Source: Holothuria scabra (taxonomy: Eukaryota > Echinodermata > Holothuroidea > Aspidochirotida > Holothuriidae). Taken from it: a DNA stretch of 64,000 nucleotides. A program made the translations under genes and the position numbers. Below the pieces are notes generated by a model. The model saw nothing but the letters and a program-made list of their open reading frames with translations, was not told where the DNA came from and made no database searches. The stretch is from NCBI GenBank assembly GCA_037179385.1, contig CM074200.1, forward strand, positions 31,499,884-31,563,883, read 5' to 3'. Positions 37,228 through 49,300 of this stretch are shown here, piece after piece (position 1 is the first letter of the stretch; every line of letters begins with the position of its first letter).

Positions 37228-38007
37228 GCAAACAGACCTATATGTAAAATTTCTTGGTTGATTACTCTGTTTTTTTGTTTGGCAGTTTGACAAAGAGAAA
37301 CAGACAAAAATAGTGGGGAGGCATTCAAAATAAAATCAAAACAAACGAACAAACAAACAAAAAAAAAAAAAACCATAACACATTACAGAAACAGAACTTC
37401 AACAGACTTGCACAGTTGTAAGATCAATGCGAAGATACTACGGTAGGATGCTTCCCTTTAAGCCTTGTCTACACCATCAAAATTTTGGTCGCAAACATCA
37501 CATTAATACATAAATTTATGACAATGCTAACGGACAAACTTGTATGATTGTGTTGACTATGTCCAACATATATGAAGGTGTTCAGATATTTAGCTGCATG
37601 TTTCATCTTCCCAACACTGTGGCCAAACATTTGTGAGACAATGTAACCAAATGCATATGATTGTATAGGGCTTAAGAACAACAGCTGGAAATTTCATCAA
37701 AACTTGTGTAAATCTGTTTTGGAAGCAGTAAGATTAAGTTAATAATATTATGATCCATCCACTGTTTTTTTCTGTTTGTATTTGGATATCATATGTTGAC
37801 AAAGTTTTTGAATGCAGGTATAGCAATGATACAGACTTATTTATATTAATGCATGACACTACAGAGTAAAAGTACATAATGATTTATAACTTCCAACCCA
37901 TACATTATCATGCTGAATATTAAACATGGGTTGTAGTCTGGACAAAAACCCTATAGGGGTAGTATAAATGGCAGTTAAAATTACTTCCTTAGTGTAGAGT
38001 GCTACCA

Positions 38008-38626
38008 TCTTTAAAGGAAAGAGCAGATGTCCAAATTTGAGGTACTGTCCTGTTGCATGATTGGCTGCTGAGAGTCACATGATAGAACTTTATTTCTTAC
38101 TTTTTGTTACATCAGCTTTCTCTGCTTGATAACCTCTCATCTCTTTAGGGAAGAAATGAAGCTCTACAACCACACTTGATATAGTCTGGTTTCACATCTG
38201 ATTAGTTGATTGACAGAATAACAGATACGGTATACACAAAAAGTTACGGTGCATCAGACTTGGGATCAGCTGACAAGCCAAAAGCAATAGCTGTTAATTG
38301 CTTTTCACACACAGTGGGAACACACTAAAAGCATATAGCTAAGGTACAGATGATGAAACAAACTCAGATACCAGTTACACCCCATGCCGCATTTGATCTA
38401 GTGGGGTGTCTATGTTGTTTTTTCAAAAGGTAACATGACGGCATGCATTTGATATGCTTTCTCCTCTAATGTGAAATTTACTAGACTGGTAGCTGCTTGG
38501 TGTACCTTGAATATGCAATATTTAAGTCATACGTAAAATGTACGATACATAGAGTAAGCAGTAAATCGTAAGATTTAGCTGTTGCTTCAAAATAAGTTTG
38601 AGGGGACTGATCTTGATGTTTAAAAG
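38008..38626 (-). mobile_element. Family A MITE split by a 0.36-kb insertion
   Basis: The left piece (about 38008-38090, TTTAAAGGAAAGAGCAGATG, TTGGCTGCTGAGAGTCACATG) and right piece (about 38456-38626, AATGTGAAATTTACTAGAC, GGGGACTGATCTTGATGTTTAAA) are halves of one reverse copy. The intervening 0.36 kb is unidentified; short similar sequences (CTTTCTCTG and CTTTCTCCT) flank it. Confidence 0.65.
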
Positions 38627-38911
38627 CCCAGTTCTCTCCCCACAAACAGTACCAATTCTCCTAACCTTCTTAATTAAGCCCCTCCCACAATTGTCTGAAA
38701 TTCATCCTGATCCAGATACAATCTCAGTTTATTGCTTCAAGGTGAGTAAAGAAAATCAAAACGCTCTCATTACCATTCATGCTGTGTAACATAAGCTTTG
38801 GTACTCTGCATTGTTTGAACTATGTCAATCAAAGAGCTGAGCCAATTGAAAGTTTTGGTATCCCCGTGCCAAAATTGCAGTTTGGGGTGAGAGGTTTGGC
38901 CCTTTTAAGCT
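38618..38911 (-). mobile_element. Family B MITE, full length
   Basis: Reverse copy starting at TTTAAAAGCCCAGTTCTCTC and ending TTTGGGGTGAGAGGTTTGGC with CCTTTTAAG. Its left end overlaps the right end of the family A copy at 38008-38626, so the two are directly abutted. Confidence 0.8.
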
Positions 38912-41900
38912 TATGATGTTGATATTTCAGAGGTCTTCTGCTATTTAAAGGTCAGTTTACAAAAGGAAAACTGCTTCTGTTCTTTGAATTCACATTCAAC
39001 TACTCAAGTTTTTAAAGTGAAGTGCAATCGAAGAGAAAGTTTTATGGAAGATATATTTTCCTTCTTCATTTCTTGACATTGGGAGAGGAAGTAGCCTGTA
39101 CTGTGCAAGCAAATTTAATAGGAAGTGAACGTCTTCTACATGCATGTGACTTCCTGATTATCATACAATAGAAAACAAAGGGGCCTTCCTGTACTGCATT
39201 ACACTAATGGCCATTTAATATTATATTGTTATTGCTTGCACCTTAGTAACAGCAACTTAAACATGAATTACACCACGAAATATTCAAAGAATGACATCAA
39301 TCCTACAATCTAATTGGTTCATTTTTCTACAGTAAATGGCAAATTCATTCTACACATGAGTAGTTTGGTATATATACCTGCAGAATCCCTTTTCTTCCAA
39401 CAGAAATTTTACAAAAATATTCAGAATCTGTGATAACAATTACTTCTTCCCGACTGATCTCTACTGGAAATTCTGACGTCCTCAGTCACTTACAAAAAAT
39501 AACCAGCTTAGAAAAACAATTCTTGTTGTGGTAGAGTAATTGAACAGAAAGAGTTCGTGACTGTAGTGAACATACTGTAAATCTATTTAAAACTTTATTG
39601 CTGAGTTTTAGGTTACAGTATTTTAGAAAGACTAAAATTTCACCATTCATTCTGTGGCAAGTGCAAAAGAAGAATTGTAATAAATTCTTTGTGTCCAGGC
39701 CATATTAAAGGTTGTAACGATGATTAATACTACCAGTAATCTATGAAACAGAAAAATACTGAGCTGGGGAGGCAGATCAAATATATGCTGATTACATGCA
39801 TTCCAAATTCCAATTATCCCTGGAAAGTGACTCACTTAAAACGTTGCTATGTAAAGAGAGGAAAAGGAGTTTTGGTGTCAGTATTTCATATTGCACAGGT
39901 ACCCACTCAGACTGAAGTCGGGAATCCTTTAGGAGTGGGAGGGAGGGGGGGGGGGGGGCTTCCATACTGTAACCTTTGTGTTAAATCATTATTAGAATCA
40001 GCTCATCAAGCCATACCAAATGCTACCTGTTCAAGGAAAAGGGGATTCATGAGTGTGACAATGCACAACATGTATGTATCATGTAGCCAAACTAGATATT
40101 CCAAAACATATTCTTCATGCCCTTCACAGGCTACTTAATGTATTCATGAAAGAATACACTTCAAAATTTACAAGTGTTAGAATAATTTTGCTCATGTTCA
40201 TCTCTGTAACATGCTTCATAGGAAAACTGTACCTGTATATAGTCCTGTTACCAGGTCTGCAATGGAGAGGGAGGTCTACCCGATGTCCCCGCTGTTCCCT
40301 GTTTTCATATATTTCAATGATTTGGCGATGGTTAAAAGGTTCATTATTCCAGAGGTTTGATGTTCCCAAGAGTACTAATGTTCCCGAGAACCAGGAATGT
40401 TCAATCTTGGGATCAGCAAAACTCAGGAACATTGACATAGCCCTTGGAGAGGACCCTACCATCTGAATGCCTTGATTTTTCCAAAAAGGGAGTGCAGTAG
40501 GTCAGGGGGCCTTTCCTATTGCATGTCCTGTGCTCAGGAACTCTGATCTTCCTTTTCAGTACTACCTTGGAGAGAATACTTCCATGTTCACATAAGGGAT
40601 ATGAAATCCTGCACTTTTCCAAAAACAGCTTTTTTAACCTACTTATATGACTGCATTTTTGTTGGTTATAATATTTTTCTTGTTTTTGTAAACCCATTGG
40701 AATTTGCACTTTACAAAATTATGTATACATGTACTGTATGGATGTATGTATCTAGATCTACGGTATATAGGACACTGCCAATGAAGATCATAACATGTAC
40801 AATGCCATTTCTGAGGATTTAAAGAGGAAATAGTCAGTTACAGTGTATATCCCAATAGACTGAAAATAAAACAAATATTCTCTGCCCTACCTTGACAGTC
40901 TAGCAGGATATACAGATAGGAAAAATGTTCAAGAGAAAATTGGTCCAAAGAAAAACAGCCAGGTAACTTGAGTTTATGATAACATTTTGTTACTAACAAA
41001 GTACATTGGTTCATAGTGCTATGAAACAGCTGGTACAAAGCTTAAAACTCAAAAGTTGGTTGCTCATATAATTAGAACAATTCTGTTTTCACTAAAAACT
41101 GTTTTACCTTTGTTATATCCTTCCTGTACATGAACAGTACGAGTGCAAAGTTTGGCAGAAAGTCAAAGAAAGCGGAAACTTAGACATTCAACTTCCATGA
41201 ATCAATGCATGTCACAAAAACAATAACTATACCTGATACATGTATATAACAACAACGACATTTGTCGTACTTCTGCATACAGTGCTTTTAAGTAAGTTAA
41301 CCTTTCTAGCAGGTGTACTACTCTTTTGAAGTACATAATGTACATGTACTCTAAAGCAGCTGGTCACGTACACTATACAACAAATTTGAATTGGAATTCA
41401 AATGCGATTTTTGCTAGATTTTATAAAATCTTCTACTTCTCTTGTTGGAAATAGACTCTGCCAACCTGTGTATAAACATATTAGTTGTACTGCAGGACAA
41501 TTATGAAGCTTAAATTTATGCTGATTGTTTTGTGAAGTCACATGTGGACAGACATTCTATCTGACTACTCTCTCTGATAAAACAATGTGTTGACCATTGT
41601 GACATCATGAAAAAATCAGTTAATTTTATTTTCATTAACATTAGATGTGAATCATATGTTCACACTGGTTGACAACTTTTTTGGCTCTTTCTCACCACAA
41701 ATGAAGCTTTTAGCAAAATCTCACAAAAATCTCTCCAAAAATTTCTCCAATCGGACATTTGATTGGTCACTTATTCCATTCTTTTAGATTTATTTTAACT
41801 CTATATTAGATTAATTTTAAAGGTATTGATATGACAGATCATGCAAACTGACATTTACTTTGATCATGGAAAAATGCAATTCCCCTATAAGGAGTCTTCC

Positions 41901-41989
41901 AACCCAAAATGACTAAGTCATTCACCTCCTTTCTAACCAAGTTACAGGTACTTTGAGTAACTCCATAACTGCTACTGTACATGGAGAGC

Positions 41990-42233
41990 TTAAAGGTAAA
42001 GAGCAGTCCCCCAAAACTAAATAACTCAATTTTCATTTTATTTCTCTTCAAAGTATCTATAATCACATTTTATGACTATACTATCGCATATTCACAGTAA
42101 ACCAAGCAGTTATTTCTGGTCAATTTTACATTCGAAGAGAAAAAACATTGTCACATGACTCCCAACAGCCAATCATGAAACTGGACAGTCTACTACACTT
42201 CTTCAATTTGGGATGACTGCTCCTGCCCTTTAA
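41990..42233 (+). mobile_element. Family A MITE, full length
   Basis: Intact ends TTAAAGGTAAAGAGCAGTCC and GACTGCTCCTGCCCTTTAA, with a small deletion after the left end. It carries GTCACATGACTCCCAACAGC and GGACAGTCTACTACACTTC. Confidence 0.85.
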
Positions 42234-43930
42234 AACATGAAAATACTAAATTCGGGTCAGACTAGAAAACAATTTACTGTTTTGCTCTTGTTGCTTTCAG
42301 ACTCAGAACTTCAGATTAGAGGGTTTTTTGCACATTGAATTAATGCATGACTTTAATGTTCTCCACATGAGTACTGTAAATCCACCCATTAATTTTCTTT
42401 AAGTTAAATTGCCTATCACTCTTAACTGCCAGAATGAGGAAAACTGACCTAATAATGGATGCAAAATCAATTAAGTGAAATAAATTTAGCTTCCGGTCAC
42501 AAGTAAATTAACATTTAGGGTATTTTGAATGGAACCCAGTTTGCCATATGAGGCTTGCTAAATTGCTACTGTAAAACAACACCACTCTCCTTGCCCTGTG
42601 ATAATTTTATTTTCAAAAGGAACTAACATCTGTATGTTACAGTGATCTCCAAAGTCCAGTCCCACAAACATGACACAGTACTATACTTCAGTACATTACT
42701 ACGTAGCTGCTCCCTGATTATTTCACCACAAAACAGTTTCCCCTACACTGTTTGGATGAACTTCATACTCATTTCAACAAGTCCTGTGGTATGTTGTGAT
42801 AAGGCTTTCATTCAGTTTTCTGGAGTGTGAGAGAAGTATTCTTAAAAGCTAAAATCTGTCAAATATTCCTGGAAAATGAAATAAGTATTATTCAATAGAT
42901 AAAATCTGTCAATGCGGTTACTGCCCAAAGCTTTCAGATTCAAAGGTCAAACACTTGGGGTTCGTGATGGCTTACCACATCAAAATGTTAATGGAAGTTT
43001 TGTTCCTAAATAATGGCACCCAGTATCGTCATGTGACATTTTATTAGGTTAGAATGTTGAGATTTCAGGCATTTTAGTCTAACCACTAAAAGACTTGTGG
43101 ATGATGTCTCATTATCCAAACTAACACTTCCCACATTAGCAGTTACTCTATCTGAGGACTGCAGAGTGAGTGATGTTGAATGAAGCAATGTTTTACCCTG
43201 TGTGGCATTTTGATGCCAAGCTTAAAACACAAACTACTGTATGGTAAGTACTGTCCAAGCTTTTAATGACTTACTGAAAAGTAAGTAGTTTAGTAAATGT
43301 GCTTAATTCCTATAACCTGCTAAAATTATGACCAAACCAGCCTTTAAAATGAAGAAATAAACTGCATTTGTCGAACTACTGTTGGTGAATAAGGGGTCAG
43401 GACTCCAAATTTGGAAAGATAACTACAGACCAGGCCAAGGCAAGTCCGTTATTTCTTTGAAATTTAGAGTTGAGACAGGTTATTCACCAACGTGGTCTGA
43501 CAAATGAGGTAATTCCTTTTCTTCCAAACAAAAGATGTCCTTTTAGGGGATAACTTTCTGGTGGCTTTCTAATGGCTTCTGCAAAACATTATAATGGCTG
43601 GTGTGTCAGAGAATAACCTGTCAGTGTTTAACCAATCAGAATGCAGGATTTTAAATAACCACTCAGAAGAGGTGACAGAATCATTTTTCTTTCTTTCTCC
43701 CTCTTTTTCTTTGGGTAAAAGTGCATTCTCTCAAAACAAAAACCAAGTATAGTAATGAAGTTTAAGTTTGCTCTAAAACTTAAGTACAGGGCTTAAAATC
43801 CAACTTGCCTTACAGTACCTTGTCATCAAGGTAATGTTTTACCACTGATATAATATTAATATCCTTTTCTGAGAATTGTACAAACCAGCATAACAACTTC
43901 ACCATCTGTAAAGCTTCCTGTCATTTATGC

Positions 43931-43972
43931 CAGAGAGTTGCTAAATAGCAATTAATAAATAGCAACTCCCTG
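43931..43972. repeat. 42-bp palindrome of the micro-insertion type
   Basis: CAGAGAGTTGCTA at the left mirrors TAGCAACTCCCTG at the right (12 of 13 positions pair). The ends match the CAGGGAGCTGC motif, but no direct repeat is visible around it, so it would be an old copy. Confidence 0.5.
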
Positions 43973-43984
43973 TCCATATCAGAT

Positions 43985-44125
43985 ACTGTATGTTAGCACC
44001 GCCTCTGTTCGTGTGTATGAATGCCTTGCATTCTGGTTTGCACTTGATGTCAATCAAAGAGCTGTGCCAAATAAGAATTTCTGTAGACCAGTGCTAAAAT
44101 TGTAGTTTGGGGTGATAAAATGAAT
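43985..44125 (-). mobile_element. Family B MITE fragment
   Basis: Contains TGTCAATCAAAGAGCTGTGC, TTTCTGTAGACCAGTGCTAAAA and GTAGTTTGGGGTGATAAA. The left boundary is unclear. Confidence 0.6.
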
Positions 44126-44262
44126 GCAATGCAATTAAACTGACAAGCAGATCCCACACTTAACTGATATACTCTATACTTTAGTCATTCTAAAACAGTA
44201 CAATTTTAAAGTCAGAACACTCATTTTTTGTGAACCAGTCTATACAGCAACACAGTAATTTC

Positions 44263-44542
44263 CTTAAAGGCCAAATGCAGTCACTCCAAATTTACTTTGA
44301 AAAAATTAACTTGCAGATTCCAAAGTTTTCATAAATTTTGCTTCCAAGTTTCTATTCATCATATTACAGGACTTCAACATTTCACATTAAAGGTGAACCA
44401 ATAAGTTACTGTAACTTTAAATTTCACAATTTAATGAGAAAAATATTGTCACATGACTCTCAAGACCCAATCATTGATTAAGGCAGATTAAATATTGCAC
44501 TAATTCTAATTGATGTCACTGTACAGTATTTCTCCCTTTAAA
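44263..44542 (+). mobile_element. Family A MITE, degraded
   Basis: The ends are still visible (CCTTAAAGGCCAAATGCAGTC left, TTTCTCCCTTTAAAGG right). The body has TATTGTCACATGACTCTCAAG and GGTGAACCAATAAGTTA. Confidence 0.7.
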
Positions 44543-46077
44543 GGTGGACCGCCCCTGATGACAATTCAACTGAAGGAAACGTTTACTCTAAGTGCTTAAT
44601 AGACGGACATTATTCCTTGATTAATATGACCTTCTGCATCCTATTGTATGAAGTTAACAAAACATAGAGAACTATAATCAAACTGAGTTGGGTCACTGTA
44701 ACAATAGACACAAAACCATGCAAGAACATTAAAAGCTTATTTATTAACTACCTATTTTATTTATTTATTTAAGAACTACAGGTTTTGATAACTTTTTATG
44801 GAGACTCCCTCTCTGCTCAATGCTAACTCCTTGCTAACCAGTTCCCATACTATTGAGCTGGTGTTGGTATTCACAAGCATCTTGCTATAGTACTGTACAG
44901 TATATAGTACTTCAACTATAGTACTGCAACTTAGACAAGTTCACAATGTTTGTAAAAGTTCAAAAACTGTCTGATACCCCCCCACTGATCTAAGGATGTC
45001 ATTATGGGGAAGTTTGTCCATGACCCAGTAATGGAGGAAAAGACTTCAAACTATTTACGCCACAGGGTGCCATTGACAGACACAGGTGATAGCTGTACAG
45101 TTACACAATTTTACAGAATATTCATTTCTACAGTGGGCTACCTGTAGATGAACAGCATTAATCTTTGAACAATTCTTTTACCTAGCTACCTGTGTATCTT
45201 TAAGCATGGAAATTTGTCTCATAACTGCAGCATGGGAAAGGTCAGTTGAGCCTTGAAGTATTTTGGGATATAACAGAGCACATTGAATGATTGTTAAAGT
45301 TGTGTGAGAATTAGGAATGAAATTTTTTGAGGTGGGGAAGGGGTATTTTGCTCAACAGATATGCTGCGTTCATGCATGAAGATTATGTGGCAAAAATGTT
45401 GTGTCTCCCCCCTCCTCAATTGATAGTGCTCAGTGTCATAACCTATTAAATATGCCATGAAAAGGTTTTGAACCAATTTCAGAATACAGCAGGATTCAAC
45501 TTTGAGTGACCTTCACAGTACCGGGTATATCTAATCACCGTTATTAGCAGTTGAAATGGATAATGACGGTTGAAAAATATTTACTTACTGCGGCATGAAA
45601 GTTTTTGACTTGCTAATGAGTATGGTCTTTGCCAAAAAGTACTTTACACAGTGTGCCAGATGTTACTTCTGCATTAGTGAAAGAACATGCCATAGGGTGG
45701 ACAGGGATTGCAGAGGCAGGGGTAGCTGTGGGGGATGTGATTGGTGGTTTTTTTTTTTTTTTTAATTTTTCAAACAAAAATTGTGATTTAAATTAATTTA
45801 AATAACAATTTTCATGAAAGCGATGGTTTTTACCTTGGTTTTAAGGGGCTTGAATTATTTTCAATCAATCATAAAAGGGGATTTTACCTGGAATTTTCTG
45901 ATGTAGGCAGTTAGGGCCAACCTAAATTGAGAATTGGGACTTCCATTTTCTTGGATATATTAGGCTGGTTGGACCATTCTAGTCATAGTCTACAAACTTT
46001 TGCTGTAAATTGGCTGTCAAGAACCACCAGTCTGACCTATTCATCCATCTCCTCAAAGAGATTTACTCAATTCTTAC

Positions 46078-46924
46078 CTGATGCACTTCGACCACAGATA
46101 AGATGTTCAAACGGCTGCAAGAGACCCCATGTCTCTGCATCATCAGACACTCCAAGTTCCAGCATCTCCATCGTGAATTCATTGGAGTCCTTCCCTACAT
46201 ACATCAGGGATGCCCTCTTGACTACTTCCACTGCCAAGTTTTCCATACAAGCTGTCAAAAAGACCGCTGCATGATCGTCCACCGCTCCTGCCACTTTGGC
46301 ATCCAGCATCCAACGAAAAAACTGTCCCACCGAAAAAGTTAGACCTGCTCGCTTCCTCTTGCACTGTTTAAAATTTCCAGCATTCATTTGATAAGAGGAA
46401 AGAGCTTTAGTTGCTGCTCTCAGGCAAAGATCTGCAAGGTTATATGAAAGAACTATTCTCATAGCTGCTGTTACGTCATGCTTTGTGCATTTATTGTATG
46501 TCAGACTGAGACGTCTAGCCTCTCTTACAATTCTTATCAATGGTCTTTGCAATAAATATGATAAACGCTGCACAGAACTGTATGAGATACTACGTGACTG
46601 CTTTTGAAGTTCTTCACAATTCTGAAGAACTTCTTCAACCTGTTCGTCTGTCCAAGGTGCCCGACCAAGTTCTACCAGTCTTGGGTAACGCTCTGCGCAA
46701 TCAAACTCCTGAAAGCTTGTGTTCAATGTCTCTAGGCTGCCGTGGTGGTTTTCAACATCTATACTGGTCCCTTCCATCACCCCTTGGCTATGGAATCCAG
46801 AACTGGTTCGAGAGTGACTTGAAAAAGAAGTGTTAGTCCGAAGTGTACAGTCTGAAGAATTAGAGGTAGGACTGTCCATTTTCATTCGCTCTATGGCTGT
46901 AGAGACAACTTCTAAACCAGCCAT
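46078..46924 (-). CDS. ABTB2: ABTB2/ABTB3-like gene, exon 1 (start codon, H2B-like + H2A-like folds)
   Basis: This first coding exon encodes residues 1-282 plus one base of codon 283 of an ankyrin/BTB protein of the ABTB2/ABTB3 (BTBD11) family. In vertebrates these are BTB adaptor proteins linked to CUL3-type ubiquitination (ABTB2) or to synaptic scaffolds (ABTB3); the role here is inferred. Residues 1-85 are Ser/Thr-rich and probably disordered. Residues 90-112 hold the family segment starting PWTDEQVEEVL. Residues 115-178 (SVQRLSYLLQRPLIRI, REARRLS, KCTKHDV, AATKALSSY) read as an H2B-like histone fold. Residues 192-272 (RAGLTFSVGQFFRWM, FLTACMENLAVEV, DDAETWGLLQ) read as an H2A-like fold. 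LLQPFEHLICG closes the exon. An in-frame TAA 12 bases before the ATG supports this start. The donor is TCAG|GTAAGAA, phase 1. Family assignment is firm; ABTB2 versus ABTB3 is not resolved and may be a vertebrate-only split. Confidence 0.95.
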
Positions 46925-48529
46925 CCTAACAAATTAATAAACTCACCCTTAAACACAGCTGCCTCTTAAATGGCAAATTGATGATATAACTTGGGGGGCA
47001 AGCAATTCAGAAAGTTCAAACCATTATCTGCATAGAAAAAAGACAAGAATGAAACGATTTGTAAAAATGTCTAACAAAACGAAAGTGATTTTTTCTACAT
47101 TTAAAAGAATACATACCTGTATTTTCATTTTCCAAAAAAAAGAAAAAAAAAGAGAAGGATAAAAGTGAGTGGGTCACAAGTGTTAAAGCAGTACACTATT
47201 AGGGAACAAAAATGCCCTTGTTCAATAATGATACTATATGCATACATTGTGTAAAACTGAGCTTAAACATTGACCGATTGATGCGGTACAAAACTTAGTC
47301 CTGTAGCCAGAAAATGTCACTGAGGTAAAGGATCATGCCAGAAAATTATGGGGAGGGGAAAGATCCCTCAGCCAGTAATGTAAACACTCATCATCAGAGC
47401 AAGAGATTATGCAAGGCATGTGCTGTATTATGCCCGATAGGGAATTCTCTAGCGAAACCCACAGAGCAAGGGTGTTTTGATGGAAACAATACTGAGTCAA
47501 ACACTGCAGTACTACTGTAGATAACAGTGCTTTAATCCCACCTGCCTGGCCATTCTCACCAAAACAAAGGGCTGTTCTTTGGCAAACTGATGCAGCAAAA
47601 CTAAATCGTTGCCAAGTAAACTGTGGGCTAATTAAATAGGATCATCAAACTGATAGCAAGCTTAATTAGAGAGTTTTGTGAAAACAAGCAGAAAGTACAA
47701 ACTCGGTGCCCTTCAGGGAGAACGCGTCATGCAGTCCAAAGTCTCAAAGTTCCTCAAGGGTACTTATATCTGCACTTAGGACAAATGGGATGTGGGGTTT
47801 TAAAAGAAGGGTTAAGGTCACAACAGGATTTGGTACGTTAGAGGGGTACTTATTCTGAGCATTTCAGTGAAATTTGCATTGAACTCCTATTAACTTCAAG
47901 GTTAACACAACAGTCTGATAAAACAACTTTGGTAAACAAAGCATTCCTTTTCAATCTGAGGAAGTGATATAAGCTCTGCTGCCCTCAAACTCACTTTCGA
48001 ACACAAATCTACTGTCTTCATGTAATGATATCTCAAGAAATACACTTCAAATTTGAATGGAACTTTCACCATAATGGGTAGATTTTGTTCCTTTTTCACA
48101 TATGAAAATTAAGTTTTTGCTTTAACTTCCCCTTTAAAACATGCAGTGACACATACCCAACCTCTGTATACAATTGAAACTTGAAAAAAAAAATGTGACA
48201 AATTTTGAATTGGGAAATTTTTCACAAATACAGAGAGAAAAAATTGCTTTCAGCATTTTTAATTGTACAGCAAACAGTGAAATAAGTATACTGTAGTAAC
48301 TGTCTCTTCAAATCAATGACCTTTTCAAAAACGGTAGAAGATCAACTCAACCATGTGAAGGTATACCATCAATTCTGTTGTCAGAGTTGTTCAGTGTACT
48401 GTACCAAGAAATGAGCTGGTAGCAAAAAGAAAGACTATAATGATCTTCACCTACAAATGAACCCCAGATCAAAAGCCTGTACAAACAAAATACTTTATAA
48501 TACCATTTTCGTTACAAAGTCAATTTAAT

Positions 48530-49300
48530 TAGTCACGTAACGTAAATCTTTCTTGGGGTAATCATTTACTCCGGGTTAACATGGAATAATCACATTAAAT
48601 ACTTTACTCTTATTCATCTGCACCTAACTTATTGTGTGAATGTATGGTTTTACCCTTTCAAAAGAAAGCAGTCCATCACATCTGTTTCGCTTCTTTTCAT
48701 GATCACACCACCAAGCTTTTGCTGCTCTCAATATTCTAAAATTCCCCGATCCCATGTTCAAATTACTGTTTGCGTACTGCTCTGTTAATAGTTACAGTAC
48801 CAACCTCCTGTTTTTAAGAATTGTTTCAAACCCAATAAGGACATTCACACTGTAGATACAGTATACTACTAGGCAAGTCTGTGATACAGTATGCATCAAT
48901 CTTGACCCCATACAAATATTTTCACACAGTCTTTATGTTATCAAGCTTATACAATTTTGGAATTCTCTGTCAAATGCTATAAAACATCATCCTCCACCAT
49001 ATTCATTCAAGCACAATAGTAATCATTGTTTTAAAGAGCTATTGTTAAAGGTACTTAAGTACGTTTTGAATGGTTGCACAATGTTTTTTCGCTATTTACT
49101 TCCGTTCTATTAAAAACTTTTTTTTTCTGTTCTTAATTGTTTTTTTTGCTTTATGGGGGGAATGGATCTTCTTGTCATAAAGCCTTTACAGCTTTTTAGA
49201 CTACTTCCTTTCTCTTTTGTTCATTGTAAAGAATTTTATTTGTTCTATTTCGTATTTCTTATAAGGCAAGGGAAAAAACAAATAAATGAAACGAAACCAA
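48530..49300 (+). mobile_element. Degraded CR1/L2-like LINE, 3' end
   Basis: In scattered frames the plus strand reads FLGVIIYSGLTWNNHI, HLTYCVNVW, KKAVHHICFASFHDHTTKL and IQFWNSLSNAIKHHPPPYSF. These are degraded versions of the conserved C-terminal reverse-transcriptase blocks. Stops and shifts are frequent. An AATAAATGAAACGAAACC tail lies at about 49282-49299. It is older than the copy at 28.5 kb. Confidence 0.75.

Larger units (their letters stand above)
16036..46077 (-). other. Intron 1 (30 kb, transposon-rich)
   Basis: This very long first intron fits the large first introns of vertebrate ABTB2/ABTB3. It contains most of the family A and B MITEs, all three SINE copies, one LINE relic and the micro-palindromes. 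Nothing recognisable was seen in about 16.6-18.2, 19.6-20.7, 21.1-25.4, 29.8-31.1, 33.0-34.6, 35.0-36.4, 37.3-38.0, 39.0-41.9, 42.3-43.9 and 44.6-46.0 kb. No nested gene could be supported. Regulatory elements are likely in such an intron but cannot be named by eye. Confidence 0.75.

Noticed and set aside
40074..40709. Overlapping frames of 98-130 codons on both strands near 40.1-40.7 kb
   Set aside because: Shadows of one another in a slightly GC-richer stretch; no conserved motif.
46103..46836. Plus-strand and other-frame frames over exon 1
   Set aside because: They are shadows of the ABTB exon, whose frame is supported by family similarity.
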